DNA from: Sphingomonadales bacterium
GTDB lineage: Bacteria > Pseudomonadota > Alphaproteobacteria > Sphingomonadales > Sphingomonadaceae
DNA: 37,385 nucleotides
Assembly (NCBI GenBank): GCA_025356275.1
Contig: JANXUK010000093.1
Location: forward strand, 1 to 37,385
Direction of reading: 5' to 3'
The notes under the pieces are model-generated. The model searched no databases. It was not told the DNA's origin and saw nothing but the letters and a program-made list of their open reading frames with translations. How positions within the stretch are numbered: the first letter of the stretch is position 1; every line of letters begins with the position of its first letter. Below are positions 16,331 through 26,567 of this stretch, piece after piece. A program made the translations under genes and the position numbers.

Positions 16331-17805
16331 AGCTGTCCGCGCTTTTCGGCGAGGCTTTGGCCGGAGCTGCGGCGCAGGGCGATGATCCGGTGGTGACCGG
16401 CTTTGCCATCGATCACCGCAAGGTGGCGCCGGGCAATGTGTTCGGGGCGTTCGTGGGCGGTACGGTCAATGGCGAGGGTTTCATCGCCGCTGCCATTGCC
16501 GCAGGGGCGATCGGGGTGGTCGCGCGTCCCGAGGCGGTGGTGACCGGCGCCCACCATTTCGCGAAAACCAACCCGCGCCGCGCCTTTGCCGCGCTGGCCG
16601 CGAAGTTCTACAACCCGGTGCCGCGCATGGTCGTGGCGGTGACGGGCACCAACGGCAAGACATCCACCGTCGAGATGACGCGCCAGCTGTGGCGCATGGC
16701 CGGTGAGCGCGCCGCCTCCATCGGTACGCTGGGCGTCACCACGCCGGACGAGACCACGCACACCGGCCTTACCACCCCCGACATCGTGACCTTCCTCGCC
16801 AATATGACCGGTCTGGCGCATGAGGGCGTAACCCATGTTGCCTATGAGGCGTCCAGCCACGGCCTGTCGCAATATCGTAGCGAAGGTCTGGAGGTGGCGG
16901 CGGGCGCCTTCACCAACCTCAGCCGCGACCACCTCGATTACCACGCCGACATGGACGCGTATTTTGCCGCAAAGATGCGCCTGTTCGGCGAGGTCGTACA
17001 AAGCGGCGGCGCGGCGGTGATCTGGGCCGATGACGAATGGGCCAACAAAGCTTCCGAGCATGCGCGGACCGGGGGGTTACGGGTGTTCGGCGTGGGCGAG
17101 CGGGGCGAGTGGATCCGCCTCCTCGCCCGCGTGCCGACCCAATTGGGGCAGACTCTGGAGATCGCGTTCGGCGGCGCGGACTACACGGTCAAGCTGCCGC
17201 TGATCGGCGCGTATCAGGCGGCCAATGCGCTGATCGCGGCGGGGCTGGTGATTGCGACCGGGGGCGACGCGGCTCGCACATTCGGCGATCTGGCACGGTT
17301 GCAACCGGTCCGGGGCCGGCTGGAGCGGGCCGGGCTGAGCCGGGCTGGCGCGCCGATCTATGTCGATTACGCGCACACGCCCGATGCCTTGAGCGCCGGC
17401 ATCGCCGCACTGCGCCCGCATGTAAAAGGCCGGCTGATCCTGGTATTCGGCGCCGGCGGTGATCGCGATCCGGGCAAACGCCCGCTGATGGGCAAGATCG
17501 CCGCTGCCAAGGCGGATGTCGCCATTGTCACCGATGACAATCCGCGCGGCGAAAAGCCTTCCGCTATTCGCGGCGCCATCCGCTCCGGCGCGACCCGCCC
17601 GATCCAGGACATTGGCAATCGGCGTGATGCCATCGCAGCGGCCATCAGGATGGCGGGCGCCGACGATATCGTGCTGATCGCCGGCAAGGGCCACGAACAG
17701 GGGCAAATTGTGGGCTCTGGTGAGGCGATGCGGACCTATCCCTTTGACGATGTAACGGTGGCGCGCGAATGCGCCGGTGAGCCGGTTCAGGAGAGTTCAA
17801 GATGA
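16327..17805 (+). CDS. murE: UDP-MurNAc-L-Ala-D-Glu : meso-diaminopimelate ligase
   Basis: Adds the third stem-peptide residue. 492 residues in three Mur-ligase domains: N-terminal UDP-binding domain, ATP-binding domain with GTNGKTS (107-113), and C-terminal domain with DNPR (404-407), the motif that selects meso-diaminopimelate over lysine. Hence the wall should be of the Gram-negative A1-gamma type. The start is GTG within GTGA, overlapping the ftsI stop; the end overlaps murF. Confidence 0.96.
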   Translation: MKLSALFGEALAGAAAQGDDPVVTGFAIDHRKVAPGNVFGAFVGGTVNGEGFIAAAIAAGAIGVVARPEAVVTGAHHFAKTNPRRAFAALAAKFYNPVPRMVVAVTGTNGKTSTVEMTRQLWRMAGERAASIGTLGVTTPDETTHTGLTTPDIVTFLANMTGLAHEGVTHVAYEASSHGLSQYRSEGLEVAAGAFTNLSRDHLDYHADMDAYFAAKMRLFGEVVQSGGAAVIWADDEWANKASEHARTGGLRVFGVGERGEWIRLLARVPTQLGQTLEIAFGGADYTVKLPLIGAYQAANALIAAGLVIATGGDAARTFGDLARLQPVRGRLERAGLSRAGAPIYVDYAHTPDALSAGIAALRPHVKGRLILVFGAGGDRDPGKRPLMGKIAAAKADVAIVTDDNPRGEKPSAIRGAIRSGATRPIQDIGNRRDAIAAAIRMAGADDIVLIAGKGHEQGQIVGSGEAMRTYPFDDVTVARECAGEPVQESSR

Positions 17806-19271
17806 GCAGTGCTGCGATGCTGGCTTGGCCGGTTGAACCCGCCGACGATCTGCCGTTGGCGCTGTGGAGTGCAGCGGGCATTGCTGAGGCAACCGGCGGC
17901 GTGGCCAGCGGGGATTTCCTGATCGCCGGCGTCGCCACCGACTCGCGCGAGGTGGTGGACGGCACGCTGTTCGTCGCGCTCACTGGCGAGGCGATGGACG
18001 GGCACCACTTCGTCGAGGGTGCGTTCGCGCGCGGCGCGGCGGCGGCGCTGGTGTCTCAGCCGGTCGCCGGGCCGCATGTGCTAGTAGCGGATACCACAAT
18101 CGCACTGGCGCGGCTGGCGGCCGCGGCGCGGGCGCGGGCGGACGCCACCGTGATCGGCATCACCGGTTCGGTCGGCAAGACCAGCGTCAAGGAGGCGATC
18201 TTTGCCGCGCTCGACCGGTCGAGCCGGGGCGGGGCACACCGGTCGGTCAAAAGCTACAACAACCACGTCGGCGTGCCGCTGAGCCTGGCGCGGATGCCGG
18301 CGCGCAGCATATTCGGCATTTTCGAGATGGGGATGAACCACGCGGGCGAAATCGCCGCGCTCACCGCGCAGGTGCGGCCCCATATCGCGGTAATCACCAC
18401 GATTGCCCCGGCGCATATCGAGATGCTGGGCAGCGAGGAGGCGATTGCCGACGCCAAGGCCGAGATTTTCGGCGGACTCGAAGCGCGTGCCGACGGCAAG
18501 CCCGGCATCGCGATCATCCCCGCCGACAGCGTGCATTTCCCGCGCCTCAAAGCCGTTGCGCTGGCCATGGGCGCCACGGTGATCAGCTTTGGCGCCTCGC
18601 CCCGCGCCGATGTGCGGTTGCTCGATACGGTCGGCGCGCCCGGTGGTGGATCGCTGGTCACCATCGATATGGGCGACCGGCGCTTGTGCTATACCGTTGC
18701 GGCGGCGGGCGAGCATTGGGTGATCAATTCGCTGGCGGTGATGGCCTGCGTGCGCGCGGCGGGCGGCGATCTGGGCGCGGCGGGGCTGGCGCTGGCCGAG
18801 ATGGCGGGCATGGCCGGGCGCGGCGAGCAGACGTCCATCACCACCCAGGATGGCGGCAAAGCGTTGCTGATCGACGAAAGCTACAACGCCAATCCCGCCT
18901 CGATGCGGGCCAGCCTCGCGGTGCTGGCCGCTGCGCCGGGGCGGGCTCGGCTGGCGATATTGGGCGCGATGAAGGAGCTGGGCGATTTCGCGCCGGGTCT
19001 CCACGCCGCGCTGGCCCAGCCGCTGGCCGAGGCCGGTGTGACCCGCGTCATTCTGGTCGGCGCGGAAATGGCGGCGCTCGCCGAGGAATTGGGGAAAGCT
19101 GCACCGGCCCCGCTTGGCAAAGCGCCCGCCTTCGCGCATTGCCAGACCGCCGAGGAGGCGCTTGCACTGCTGGTCCACAAGCCTATCGCGGATGGGGACG
19201 CGGTTCTGGTCAAAGGGTCGAATTCGGTGGGGCTCGGCGCGGTGGTTAGCGCGCTGGCTGCCAAATCGTAA
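17802..19271 (+). CDS. murF: UDP-MurNAc-tripeptide : D-Ala-D-Ala ligase
   Basis: Completes the UDP-MurNAc-pentapeptide. 489 residues; ATP-binding loop TGSVGKTS (121-128), the metal/ATP segment around FEMGMNHAGEI, and DESYNANPASM in the C-terminal part, a MurF hallmark. ATGA overlap with murE. It is followed by a 30-bp gap before mraY, one of the few non-overlapping joints of the cluster. Confidence 0.96.
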   Translation: MSSAAMLAWPVEPADDLPLALWSAAGIAEATGGVASGDFLIAGVATDSREVVDGTLFVALTGEAMDGHHFVEGAFARGAAAALVSQPVAGPHVLVADTTIALARLAAAARARADATVIGITGSVGKTSVKEAIFAALDRSSRGGAHRSVKSYNNHVGVPLSLARMPARSIFGIFEMGMNHAGEIAALTAQVRPHIAVITTIAPAHIEMLGSEEAIADAKAEIFGGLEARADGKPGIAIIPADSVHFPRLKAVALAMGATVISFGASPRADVRLLDTVGAPGGGSLVTIDMGDRRLCYTVAAAGEHWVINSLAVMACVRAAGGDLGAAGLALAEMAGMAGRGEQTSITTQDGGKALLIDESYNANPASMRASLAVLAAAPGRARLAILGAMKELGDFAPGLHAALAQPLAEAGVTRVILVGAEMAALAEELGKAAPAPLGKAPAFAHCQTAEEALALLVHKPIADGDAVLVKGSNSVGLGAVVSALAAKS

Positions 19272-19301
19272 CGGGACAAATAGGTATAGGTTCTCCGCGC
19301 A

Positions 19302-20372
19302 ATGCTTTTCCTGATTGCACAATGGTTTCATTTCGCGGGGCTGGCCAACCTCATCCGCTATCAGACGTTCCGCTCGGGCGCGGCGTTGATGACCGCGCTG
19401 GTTATTGCATTGATGATCGGGCCGCGCTTTATCACCATGCTGCGCAGCCGGCAGGGCAAGGGTCAGCCAATCCGCGAGGACGGGCCGCAAAGCCATCTGG
19501 CCAAGCGCGGCACGCCGACGATGGGCGGGTTGATGATCCTGATCTCGCTGGTGATCTCGATGGTGCTGTGGATGGACCTCAGCGATCCGTTCTCCTGGGC
19601 TTGCCTGGCCGTGACGGTGGGGTTCGGCGCGATCGGTTTCCTCGACGATTACGACAAGGTCAAGAAACGCAGCCACAAGGGCGTCTCGGCCAAGGCGCGG
19701 CTGGTGGCGGAATTCGTGGTCGCGGGTGTCGCGGCCTATATCATCGTCAGCCATATCAGCACCAACCTCTATGTGCCGTTCATCTCCAAGCGGTACATCC
19801 CGCTGGGGCCGTTGTATTATGTGTTCGCCGCCGTGGTCATCGTGGGCGCGGGCAATGCGGTGAACCTCACAGATGGCCTGGACGGATTGGCGACGATGCC
19901 GGTGATCATCGCCGCCGGCACCTTTGCGATCATCGCCTATCTGGCGGGGCGCGCCGATTATTCGGCCTATCTGGGCATTCCGCATGTGCCGCATGCCGGC
20001 GAGCTGGCGATATTGTGCGGCGGGATCATGGGCGCGGGGCTGGGCTTTTTATGGTTCAACGCGCCGCCTGCCGCCGTGTTTATGGGCGACACCGGCAGTC
20101 TGGCGCTGGGCGGCGCGCTGGGGACGATTGCGGTGGCGGCGCACCATGAAATCGTGCTGGGCATCGTCGGCGGCCTGTTCGTGCTGGAGGCGGCGTCCGT
20201 GATCATCCAGGTGTTCTGGTTCAAACGTACCGGGCGGCGGATATTCCGTATGGCGCCGATCCACCACCATTTCGAGCAAAAGGGCTGGGCCGAATCGACG
20301 GTGGTGATCCGGTTCTGGATCGTCTCGATCGTCTTGGCGCTGCTCGGGCTCGCCACGCTGAAGCTCAGGTGA
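19302..20372 (+). CDS. mraY: Phospho-MurNAc-pentapeptide transferase MraY
   Basis: Transfers phospho-MurNAc-pentapeptide to undecaprenyl phosphate, making lipid I. A 356-residue polytopic membrane protein with about ten helices. Catalytic signatures: Asp115-Asp116 in [21 protein letters not shown], and the HHHFEQKGW loop. The first bases upstream lack a strong ribosome site. The stop overlaps the murD GTG start. Confidence 0.97.
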   Translation: MLFLIAQWFHFAGLANLIRYQTFRSGAALMTALVIALMIGPRFITMLRSRQGKGQPIREDGPQSHLAKRGTPTMGGLMILISLVISMVLWMDLSDPFSWACLAVTVGFGAIGFLDDYDKVKKRSHKGVSAKARLVAEFVVAGVAAYIIVSHISTNLYVPFISKRYIPLGPLYYVFAAVVIVGAGNAVNLTDGLDGLATMPVIIAAGTFAIIAYLAGRADYSAYLGIPHVPHAGELAILCGGIMGAGLGFLWFNAPPAAVFMGDTGSLALGGALGTIAVAAHHEIVLGIVGGLFVLEAASVIIQVFWFKRTGRRIFRMAPIHHHFEQKGWAESTVVIRFWIVSIVLALLGLATLKLR

Positions 20373-21751
20373 TCACCTCCTCCGCCTTTGCCGGAAAGCG
20401 CTATGCAGTGCTGGGGCTGGCGCGCACCGGGCAGACGGCGGCGGCGTCGCTGGTGGCGGGCGGGGCCGAGGTGACCGCATGGGACTCGCGCGAGGAACCG
20501 CGCCATATCGCGGCGCATCGCCACGGTAGCGCGATCACTATCGCCGATCCCTGCACCATCGACCTTGCGGGCTTTGCCGGGGTGGTGGTGTCGCCGGGCG
20601 TGCCGATCAACCACCATCCGATCGGCGACGCGGCGCGCGCCGCCGGGGTGCCGCTGATCTGCGATATCGAGCTGTTCGCGCAAGGCCGCGCCGCTTTGCC
20701 GGCGCACCGCGTGGCGGCGATCACCGGCACCAATGGCAAATCGACGACCACCGCGCTGGTCCATCATCTGTTGGTCAGCGCGGGGCTGCCGGCGGCGATG
20801 GGGGGCAATATCGGCCTGCCGGTGCTGGGGCAGGCGCCTTTGCCGGCCGGCGGCGTGTATGTCCTGGAGCTGTCGAGCTATCAGATCGACCTGACCCAGA
20901 CGCTCGATGCCGATGTGACGGCGCTGCTCAATATCACCCCCGATCACCTCGATCGTTATGAGGATTTCGCCGGCTATGCGGCGGCCAAGGCGCGGCTGTT
21001 CGCGATGCAATCGCCGCAAGGCCACGCGGTGTTCGGCATCGGCGATGCGGAAACCGCCGCTATCGCCGCCGATGCCCGCGCGCGCAATGGGGCAGGTCTG
21101 GTGGTCGAGGTCAGCGGCGCCGATCTCGCCCGGGATCAACCGGGCTGGCCCTCGCTGCAAGGCCCGCACAATCTTCAGAACGTCGCGGTGGCGGGCGCGA
21201 TCGTCACCGCACTGGGGCTGAGCGAAGTACAGTGGCGCTCGGCGCTGGCCACCTTCGCCGGCCTGCCGCACCGGATGGAGCGCGTGGCCGAGCAGGATGG
21301 CGTCATCTTCATCAACGACAGCAAGGCCACCAACCCGGCTTCCACCGCGCCGGCCCTGGCAGCGTTCCCGCCGGTCCCCACCCCGCGTATCCACTGGATA
21401 TTGGGCGGATTGCCCAAGGGCGACGATCTCGACGAATGCGCCGCCTGTTTCGGCCATGTCGCCGCCGCCTATACCATCGGTGATGCGGGCGCGCGCTTTG
21501 CCGATCTGCTCGGGCCCTACATGCCGGTGCACCGCAGCGAGATGATGTGCGAGGCGATCCGCGAGGCGATGGTCGCGGCAAAGCCCGGCGATGTGGTCAT
21601 GCTGTCACCGGCCTGCGCCAGCTTCGACCAATTCCGCGATTACGAGGCGCGCGGCGATGCCTTCCGCCAGATCGTCGCCGAATTGTTGGCCGAGAAGCGC
21701 GCCCAAACGCCACCGGCGCAATATCAGGCGCCGGGCGCTGCGCCGCGATGA
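20369..21751 (+). CDS. murD: UDP-MurNAc-L-Ala : D-glutamate ligase
   Basis: Adds D-glutamate, the second stem residue. 460 residues; N-terminal Rossmann-like domain ([11 protein letters not shown]), ATP loop GTNGKST (120-126), [10 protein letters not shown] and the C-terminal NDSKATNP. It starts with GTG inside GTGA shared with the mraY stop. A short Gln/Pro/Ala tail follows the conserved end. ATGA overlap with ftsW. Confidence 0.96.
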   Translation: MITSSAFAGKRYAVLGLARTGQTAAASLVAGGAEVTAWDSREEPRHIAAHRHGSAITIADPCTIDLAGFAGVVVSPGVPINHHPIGDAARAAGVPLICDIELFAQGRAALPAHRVAAITGTNGKSTTTALVHHLLVSAGLPAAMGGNIGLPVLGQAPLPAGGVYVLELSSYQIDLTQTLDADVTALLNITPDHLDRYEDFAGYAAAKARLFAMQSPQGHAVFGIGDAETAAIAADARARNGAGLVVEVSGADLARDQPGWPSLQGPHNLQNVAVAGAIVTALGLSEVQWRSALATFAGLPHRMERVAEQDGVIFINDSKATNPASTAPALAAFPPVPTPRIHWILGGLPKGDDLDECAACFGHVAAAYTIGDAGARFADLLGPYMPVHRSEMMCEAIREAMVAAKPGDVVMLSPACASFDQFRDYEARGDAFRQIVAELLAEKRAQTPPAQYQAPGAAPR

Positions 21752-22971
21752 CCGGCCATGTCCCGCTCCCGCGCGAAACTGCGCCGCCCTATGTTCCGGG
21801 CGCGACGCGGGGCGGCATGGCCGCGCGCCGCCGCCGCAGCCGCCGCTCCGAACTGGCGGTGTGGTGGCGCGAGATCGACCGGGTGCTGCTGTTCCTGATC
21901 CTGATGCTGATGGCGATCGGCACCGCAGCGGTAGCAGCGGCATCACCGGCCAGCGCGCGGCGCTCGCCGGTGCATCTGGACGATCTCCATTTTCTCGCGC
22001 TGCATATCCGCTGGCAGGTGCTGGGGCTGATCGCGATGTTCGGCGCTTCGCAACTGAGCCGGGATCAGGCGCGCCGCGCGGGCATAGTGCTGGGCTTTGC
22101 GATGCTGGTTGCGCTGATGCTGGTCCCGGTGGTCGGCACATCGATCAACGGCGCGAAACGCTGGCTCAATCTGGGCATTTCGCTCCAGCCGTCGGAGTTT
22201 CTGAAGCCCGCCTTCGCCATCGGGCTGGCATGGATATTGTCATGGCGGCTGCGCGACCCGACCCTGCCGGTGATGGGGATTGCGACCGGGATCATGGCGC
22301 TGATCGCGGTGCTGCTGATGGCGCAGCCTGACTTTGGGTCGACGGTGCTGTTCGGTGCGGTGTGGTTTGTGATGATGCTGCTGGCGGGCCTGCCGATGCG
22401 CAAGCTGGGCACGGTGCTCGGCGGGGGGATCGGGGCATTTGCCTTGGCCTATATGTTCTATGGCAATGCGCGCAACCGTATCGACAGCTTTCTGGGCGGT
22501 GGCACCGCCTATGATCAGGTCGATCTGGCGCGGCACACCTTGCTCGGCGGTGGGTGGACGGGCACCGGGCTGTGGCTGGGCACCAAAAAGCTGGGCCTGC
22601 CGATGGCGCATACCGATTACATCTATTCGGTGATCGGGGAGGAGTTTGGCTTGCTGGTCTGCGGCTTGATTGTCGTGCTCTATCTGACCATTCTGGCGCG
22701 GGTGCTGATGCGGCTGGCCCATGAGGAGGACCTGTTCACGGTGCTGGCGGGCACCGGGCTGGTCGCGCAATTGGGGGGGCAGGCGTTCATCAACATTCTG
22801 GTCAATCTGCAACTGTTCCCGTCCAAGGGGATGACCCTGCCGCTGATCTCTTATGGTGGATCGTCGACCATCGCGCTGTGCCTTGGGGTCGGCTTCCTGC
22901 TGGCGATCACGCGGCGCAATCCGTTCCTGGGGCATCCGGTGGTGCGCGTGAACAAGGGTCAGCGCCGATGA
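21748..22971 (+). CDS. ftsW: Septal peptidoglycan glycosyltransferase FtsW (SEDS)
   Basis: Polymerises lipid II at the septum together with FtsI. 407 residues: a basic, proline-containing cytoplasmic leader of about 46 residues (ARRRRSRRSE), then about ten transmembrane helices. SEDS signatures seen: GAKRWLNLG with SLQPSEFLKPA, QPDFGS (presumed catalytic Asp in the family), and the C-terminal LPLISYGGSS. The ATG at 21748 overlaps the murD stop. Confidence 0.96.
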   Translation: MTGHVPLPRETAPPYVPGATRGGMAARRRRSRRSELAVWWREIDRVLLFLILMLMAIGTAAVAAASPASARRSPVHLDDLHFLALHIRWQVLGLIAMFGASQLSRDQARRAGIVLGFAMLVALMLVPVVGTSINGAKRWLNLGISLQPSEFLKPAFAIGLAWILSWRLRDPTLPVMGIATGIMALIAVLLMAQPDFGSTVLFGAVWFVMMLLAGLPMRKLGTVLGGGIGAFALAYMFYGNARNRIDSFLGGGTAYDQVDLARHTLLGGGWTGTGLWLGTKKLGLPMAHTDYIYSVIGEEFGLLVCGLIVVLYLTILARVLMRLAHEEDLFTVLAGTGLVAQLGGQAFINILVNLQLFPSKGMTLPLISYGGSSTIALCLGVGFLLAITRRNPFLGHPVVRVNKGQRR

Positions 22972-24146
22972 ATTCGACCATTCCGCGCGTCAGCCGGCAT
23001 TACGTGCTGGCCGCCGGGGGCACCGGTGGGCACCTGATCCCGGCCTTTGCGCTGGCGATAGAGCTGGAGCGGCGGGGCCATCATGTGGCGCTGGTGACGG
23101 ACGCGCGCGGCGCGCAGATCCCCGGCAAGCCCGATTTCCTGACCGCGCATGTCTTGCCGGCGGGGCGTGCGGGGGGTCTCAACCCGCTAGCGTGGCTGCG
23201 CGCGGGACAGGCGATCCGGCAGGGGCGGCAGATGGCGCTGCGCCTGTATGACAGTTTTCAGCCCTCGGCGGTGGTGGGTTTTGGCGGCTATCCGGCGCTG
23301 CCCGCGCTGCTGGCTGCGACATCGGCGCGGATCCCCACGGTGCTGCATGAACAGAACGCGGTGTTGGGCCGGGTCAACCGCTATTTGGCGGGCAAGGTCG
23401 ATGCCATCGCCACCAGTTTCCGTACCGTTGAGCGTCTGCCCGCGCGTTATGCCGGCAAGGTGCGGCTGGTCGGCAATCCGGTCCGGCCCGAGGTGATGGC
23501 GCTGCGCGGCGCACCCTATCCGGCGTTTGGCGCGGACGGCTTGCTGCGGGTGCTGGTGACCGGGGGCAGTCAGGGCGCGCGCGTCCTGTCCGAGGTGGTG
23601 CCCGATGGTCTGGCGATGCTCCAGCCGGCGTTGCGCACGCGCCTGCAAGTGACGCAGCAATGCCGCGCCGAGGATATCGAGGCGGTGCGCGCACGCTATG
23701 CCGGGCACGATATTCCGGCCGAGCTGGGCACCTATTTCGAGGATATGGCAGGCCGGCTGGCCGATGCGCATCTGTTCATCGGGCGGGCCGGGGCCAGCAC
23801 CATTGCCGAACTGACCGCGGTGGGCCGCCCGGCGATACTGGTGCCGCTGCCGATCGCCACCGACGATCATCAATCGGTCAACACCGATGAGATCGTCGAG
23901 GCGGGCGGCGCGCGCGCCATCCGGCAGGACCTGTTTACCGCCGTCGAACTGGCCAAGCAGATACAGGCGCTGGCGCAGCGGCCCGGCACGCTGGCCAATG
24001 CAGCGCATGCTGCGTGGAACTGCGGCTATCCTCAGGCGGCGCAGGATCTGGCCGATCTGGTCGAGAGTTTCGGCGGCGCACCGCTGGTCGATGTGATCCG
24101 GATGAGCAGCGCGGCGCAAGCGGTCGGTCAGGAGGTGCGGGCGTGA
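22968..24146 (+). CDS. murG: Lipid II synthase MurG
   Basis: GT-B glycosyltransferase at the inner face of the membrane, adding GlcNAc to lipid I. 392 residues; first glycine-rich loop GGTGGH (17-22), [20 protein letters not shown], the second G-loop VTGGSQGAR, and [11 protein letters not shown] for UDP-GlcNAc. The start overlaps ftsW (ATGA). The stop overlaps the GTG of a 16-codon ORF leading to murC. Confidence 0.96.
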   Translation: MNSTIPRVSRHYVLAAGGTGGHLIPAFALAIELERRGHHVALVTDARGAQIPGKPDFLTAHVLPAGRAGGLNPLAWLRAGQAIRQGRQMALRLYDSFQPSAVVGFGGYPALPALLAATSARIPTVLHEQNAVLGRVNRYLAGKVDAIATSFRTVERLPARYAGKVRLVGNPVRPEVMALRGAPYPAFGADGLLRVLVTGGSQGARVLSEVVPDGLAMLQPALRTRLQVTQQCRAEDIEAVRARYAGHDIPAELGTYFEDMAGRLADAHLFIGRAGASTIAELTAVGRPAILVPLPIATDDHQSVNTDEIVEAGGARAIRQDLFTAVELAKQIQALAQRPGTLANAAHAAWNCGYPQAAQDLADLVESFGGAPLVDVIRMSSAAQAVGQEVRA

Positions 24147-24193
24147 CGGGCCCCGCCGCGCACAGCACGGCCAACCGGGAATCGACGCTATGA
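24143..24193 (+). CDS. 16-codon ORF bridging murG and murC (putative translational coupler)
   Basis: GTG at 24143 lies in GTGA shared with the murG stop; the frame runs 16 codons and ends in a TGA that lies within the ATGA at the murC start. It therefore spans the whole 43-bp gap and keeps the chain of start-stop overlaps unbroken. The peptide itself has no recognisable feature. That it is translated is inference. Confidence 0.3.
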   Translation: MTGPAAHSTANRESTL

Positions 24194-25614
24194 AGGGCGT
24201 CCCTACCGACATCGGCATCATCCATTTCGTCGGCATCGGCGGCATCGGCATGTCGGGCATTGCCGAGGTGATGCACAACCTCGGCTACCGCGTGCAGGGC
24301 TCCGACATTGCCGAGGGCTACGTCGTCGAGGGCCTGCGAGCGCGCGGCATTGCGGTGATGATCGGCCACCGCGCCGAGAACCTGGGCGAGGCGGCGGTGG
24401 TGGTGACTTCCACTGCGGTCAAGCGCGACAACCCCGAGGTAGCCGCGGCGCTGGAATCGCGCGTGCCGGTGGTGCGCCGCGCCGAGATGCTGGCCGAGCT
24501 GATGCGGCTCAAAAGCACCGTCGCGGTGGCGGGCACACACGGCAAGACCACGACCACCAGCATGATCGCCGCGCTGCTGGATGCGGGCGGTATCGACCCG
24601 ACGGTGATCAACGGCGGGATCATCAACTCCTACGGTTCCAACGCGCGGCTGGGCGCCAGCGACTGGATGGTGGTCGAGGCCGATGAAAGCGACGGCAGCT
24701 TCCTGCGGCTGGATGGCACGATCGCGGTGGTGACCAACATCGATCCCGAGCATCTCGACCATTATGGCAGCTTCGAGCGGGTCAAGGCCTGCTTCGTGGA
24801 ATTCATCGAGAACGTGCCATTTTATGGCGCGGCGGTGCTGTGTATCGACCATCCCGAGGTGCAGGCGATCATCCCCAAGGTCCGCGACCGCCGGGTCATC
24901 ACCTATGGCTTTTCGGCCCAGGCCGATGTGCGCGGCGAGGGCGTGACCCCGATCCCCGGCGGCAACCGCTTCGACGTGGCCTTGCGCCAGCGCGACGGGT
25001 CGTTCCGGCGGATCAGCGGCATCGAGCTGCCGATGCCGGGGCGGCATAATGTGCAGAACGCGCTGGCGGCGGTGGCGGTGGCGGCGGAGATGGGCTGCGC
25101 CGATGAGGTCATCCGGGGCGGCTTTGCCAAATTCACCGGGGTCAAGCGGCGCTTTACCAAGGTGGGCGAGGTGGCGCTGGATGGCGGCGCGGTCAGCATT
25201 ATCGACGATTACGGCCACCACCCGGTGGAAATCCGCGCGGTTCTGGCGGCGGCGCGCGAAGGCATCGCGGGCCGCGTGATCGCGGTGGTTCAGCCGCATC
25301 GCTTCACCCGGCTGCGCGACCATATGGCGGAGTTTCAGGCGGCGTTTAACGATGCCGATATCGTCTATGCCGCGCCGGTGTTCGCGGCGGGCGAGGCGGC
25401 GATCGAGGGCGTGGATTCCGCCACAATGGTGGCCGGCATCAAGGAGCGCGGGCATCGCTCGGCGCATCTGATCGGCGGGGCGGCGGCGTTGGCCGGGGTG
25501 TTGGCGGGGGTGATTCAGCCGGGCGATATGGTCGTGTGTCTGGGCGCGGGCGATATTACCAAATGGGCGGCGGGCTTAGCAGCGGCAGTGACCGCTGCGA
25601 GGGGCACGCGATGA
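24190..25614 (+). CDS. murC: UDP-MurNAc : L-alanine ligase
   Basis: First amino-acid addition to UDP-MurNAc. 474 residues; N-terminal [12 protein letters not shown] (12-23), ATP loop GTHGKT (115-120), EADESDGSF and DDYGHHPVE in the later domain, all MurC hallmarks. The upstream GGGA is about nine bases from the ATG, a weak site, which is consistent with coupling from the preceding short ORF. ATGA overlap with murB. Confidence 0.96.
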   Translation: MKGVPTDIGIIHFVGIGGIGMSGIAEVMHNLGYRVQGSDIAEGYVVEGLRARGIAVMIGHRAENLGEAAVVVTSTAVKRDNPEVAAALESRVPVVRRAEMLAELMRLKSTVAVAGTHGKTTTTSMIAALLDAGGIDPTVINGGIINSYGSNARLGASDWMVVEADESDGSFLRLDGTIAVVTNIDPEHLDHYGSFERVKACFVEFIENVPFYGAAVLCIDHPEVQAIIPKVRDRRVITYGFSAQADVRGEGVTPIPGGNRFDVALRQRDGSFRRISGIELPMPGRHNVQNALAAVAVAAEMGCADEVIRGGFAKFTGVKRRFTKVGEVALDGGAVSIIDDYGHHPVEIRAVLAAAREGIAGRVIAVVQPHRFTRLRDHMAEFQAAFNDADIVYAAPVFAAGEAAIEGVDSATMVAGIKERGHRSAHLIGGAAALAGVLAGVIQPGDMVVCLGAGDITKWAAGLAAAVTAARGTR

Positions 25615-26567
25615 CGCTCGATCTGCCGCGCGTGGCGGGCAAGCTGACCCGTGATGCTCCGCTGGCGCCGCTGGTGTGGTTCAAGGCGGGCGGGCGGGCG
25701 CAATACCTGTTCGAGCCCAGGGATGTCGCCGATTTGCAGGGATTTTTGAGTGATCTGGCGCCCGATGTGCCGGTGATGGCGCTGGGGCTGGGTAGCAATT
25801 TGATTATCCGCGATGGCGGGGTGCCGGGCGTGGTGGTGCGGCTGGGCAAGGCGTTTGGCGCGGTCACTGCCGAGGGCGATACGCTGTCCTGCGGCGGCGG
25901 GGCGAGCGGCATTCTGGTATCCTCCACCGCGCGCGATGCCGGGGTGGCGGGGCTGGAGTTTCTGCGCTCGATCCCCGGCACTGTCGGCGGCTTTGTGCGG
26001 ATGAACGGCGGGGCCTATGGCGGCGAAATTGCCGACATTCTGGCAACCTGCGATGTGGTGCTTCGCGACGGGAGCATGGTGACGCTTTCGGTGGATGACA
26101 TTCAATACACCTATCGCCATTCCAATATGCCCGAGGGCGCCATCGTCGTGAGCGCGCGTTTTCGCGGTGCGCCGGGCGCCGATCCCGCGCAAATCCAGGC
26201 CGAGATGGACCGGATAGCCGCCGCGCGTGAGGCATCGCAGCCGCTGCGCAGCAAGACTGGCGGCTCGACCTTCAAGAACCCGCCGGGCGCGAAGGCGTGG
26301 GAGCTGGTCGATCAGGCCGGTTGCCGGGGCCTGACGCTGGGGGCTGCGCAGGTATCGCCCAAGCACACCAATTTCCTGATTAACACCGGCACCGCCACCA
26401 GCGCCGATATCGAGGCGCTGGGCGAGGATGTGCGGCGGCGGGTAAAGGAGCATGCGGGGGTGGAGCTGGAGTGGGAGATTCAGCGCGTCGGCATTTTTGC
26501 CGGAGCGCCGCAGGAAAGCGTCGGCATTTTTGCCCCGCCGCCGACAGAACCGGTGGGGCGGCCATGA
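25611..26567 (+). CDS. murB: UDP-N-acetylenolpyruvoylglucosamine reductase MurB
   Basis: FAD/NADPH enzyme making UDP-MurNAc. 318 residues; FAD-binding segments [22 protein letters not shown] and RSIPGTVGG, and the proton-donor serine Ser219 in [10 protein letters not shown]. This looks like the short-loop type. After the usual end (LEWEIQRVG) there is an added tail with two 11-residue repeats, [11 protein letters not shown] (293-303) and [11 protein letters not shown] (304-314). Starts within ATGA shared with murC and ends overlapping ddl. Confidence 0.95.
   Translation: MTLDLPRVAGKLTRDAPLAPLVWFKAGGRAQYLFEPRDVADLQGFLSDLAPDVPVMALGLGSNLIIRDGGVPGVVVRLGKAFGAVTAEGDTLSCGGGASGILVSSTARDAGVAGLEFLRSIPGTVGGFVRMNGGAYGGEIADILATCDVVLRDGSMVTLSVDDIQYTYRHSNMPEGAIVVSARFRGAPGADPAQIQAEMDRIAAAREASQPLRSKTGGSTFKNPPGAKAWELVDQAGCRGLTLGAAQVSPKHTNFLINTGTATSADIEALGEDVRRRVKEHAGVELEWEIQRVGIFAGAPQESVGIFAPPPTEPVGRP
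26485..26534. repeat. 33-bp-period direct repeat in the 3' end of murB
   Basis: An identical 17-base stretch (GCGTCGGCATTTTTGCC) occurs at 26485-26501 and 26518-26534. The period of 33 bp keeps frame and creates the doubled VGIFA segment of the MurB tail. Confidence 0.85.

Noticed and set aside
18081..19994. A 637-codon minus-strand open frame under murF and mraY
   Set aside because: It covers two clearly identified genes in antisense and has no domain-like pattern; the length results from high GC content.
19967..21532. A 521-codon minus-strand open frame under mraY and murD
   Set aside because: Antisense shadow of conserved genes with repeated low-complexity Arg/His/Gly segments.
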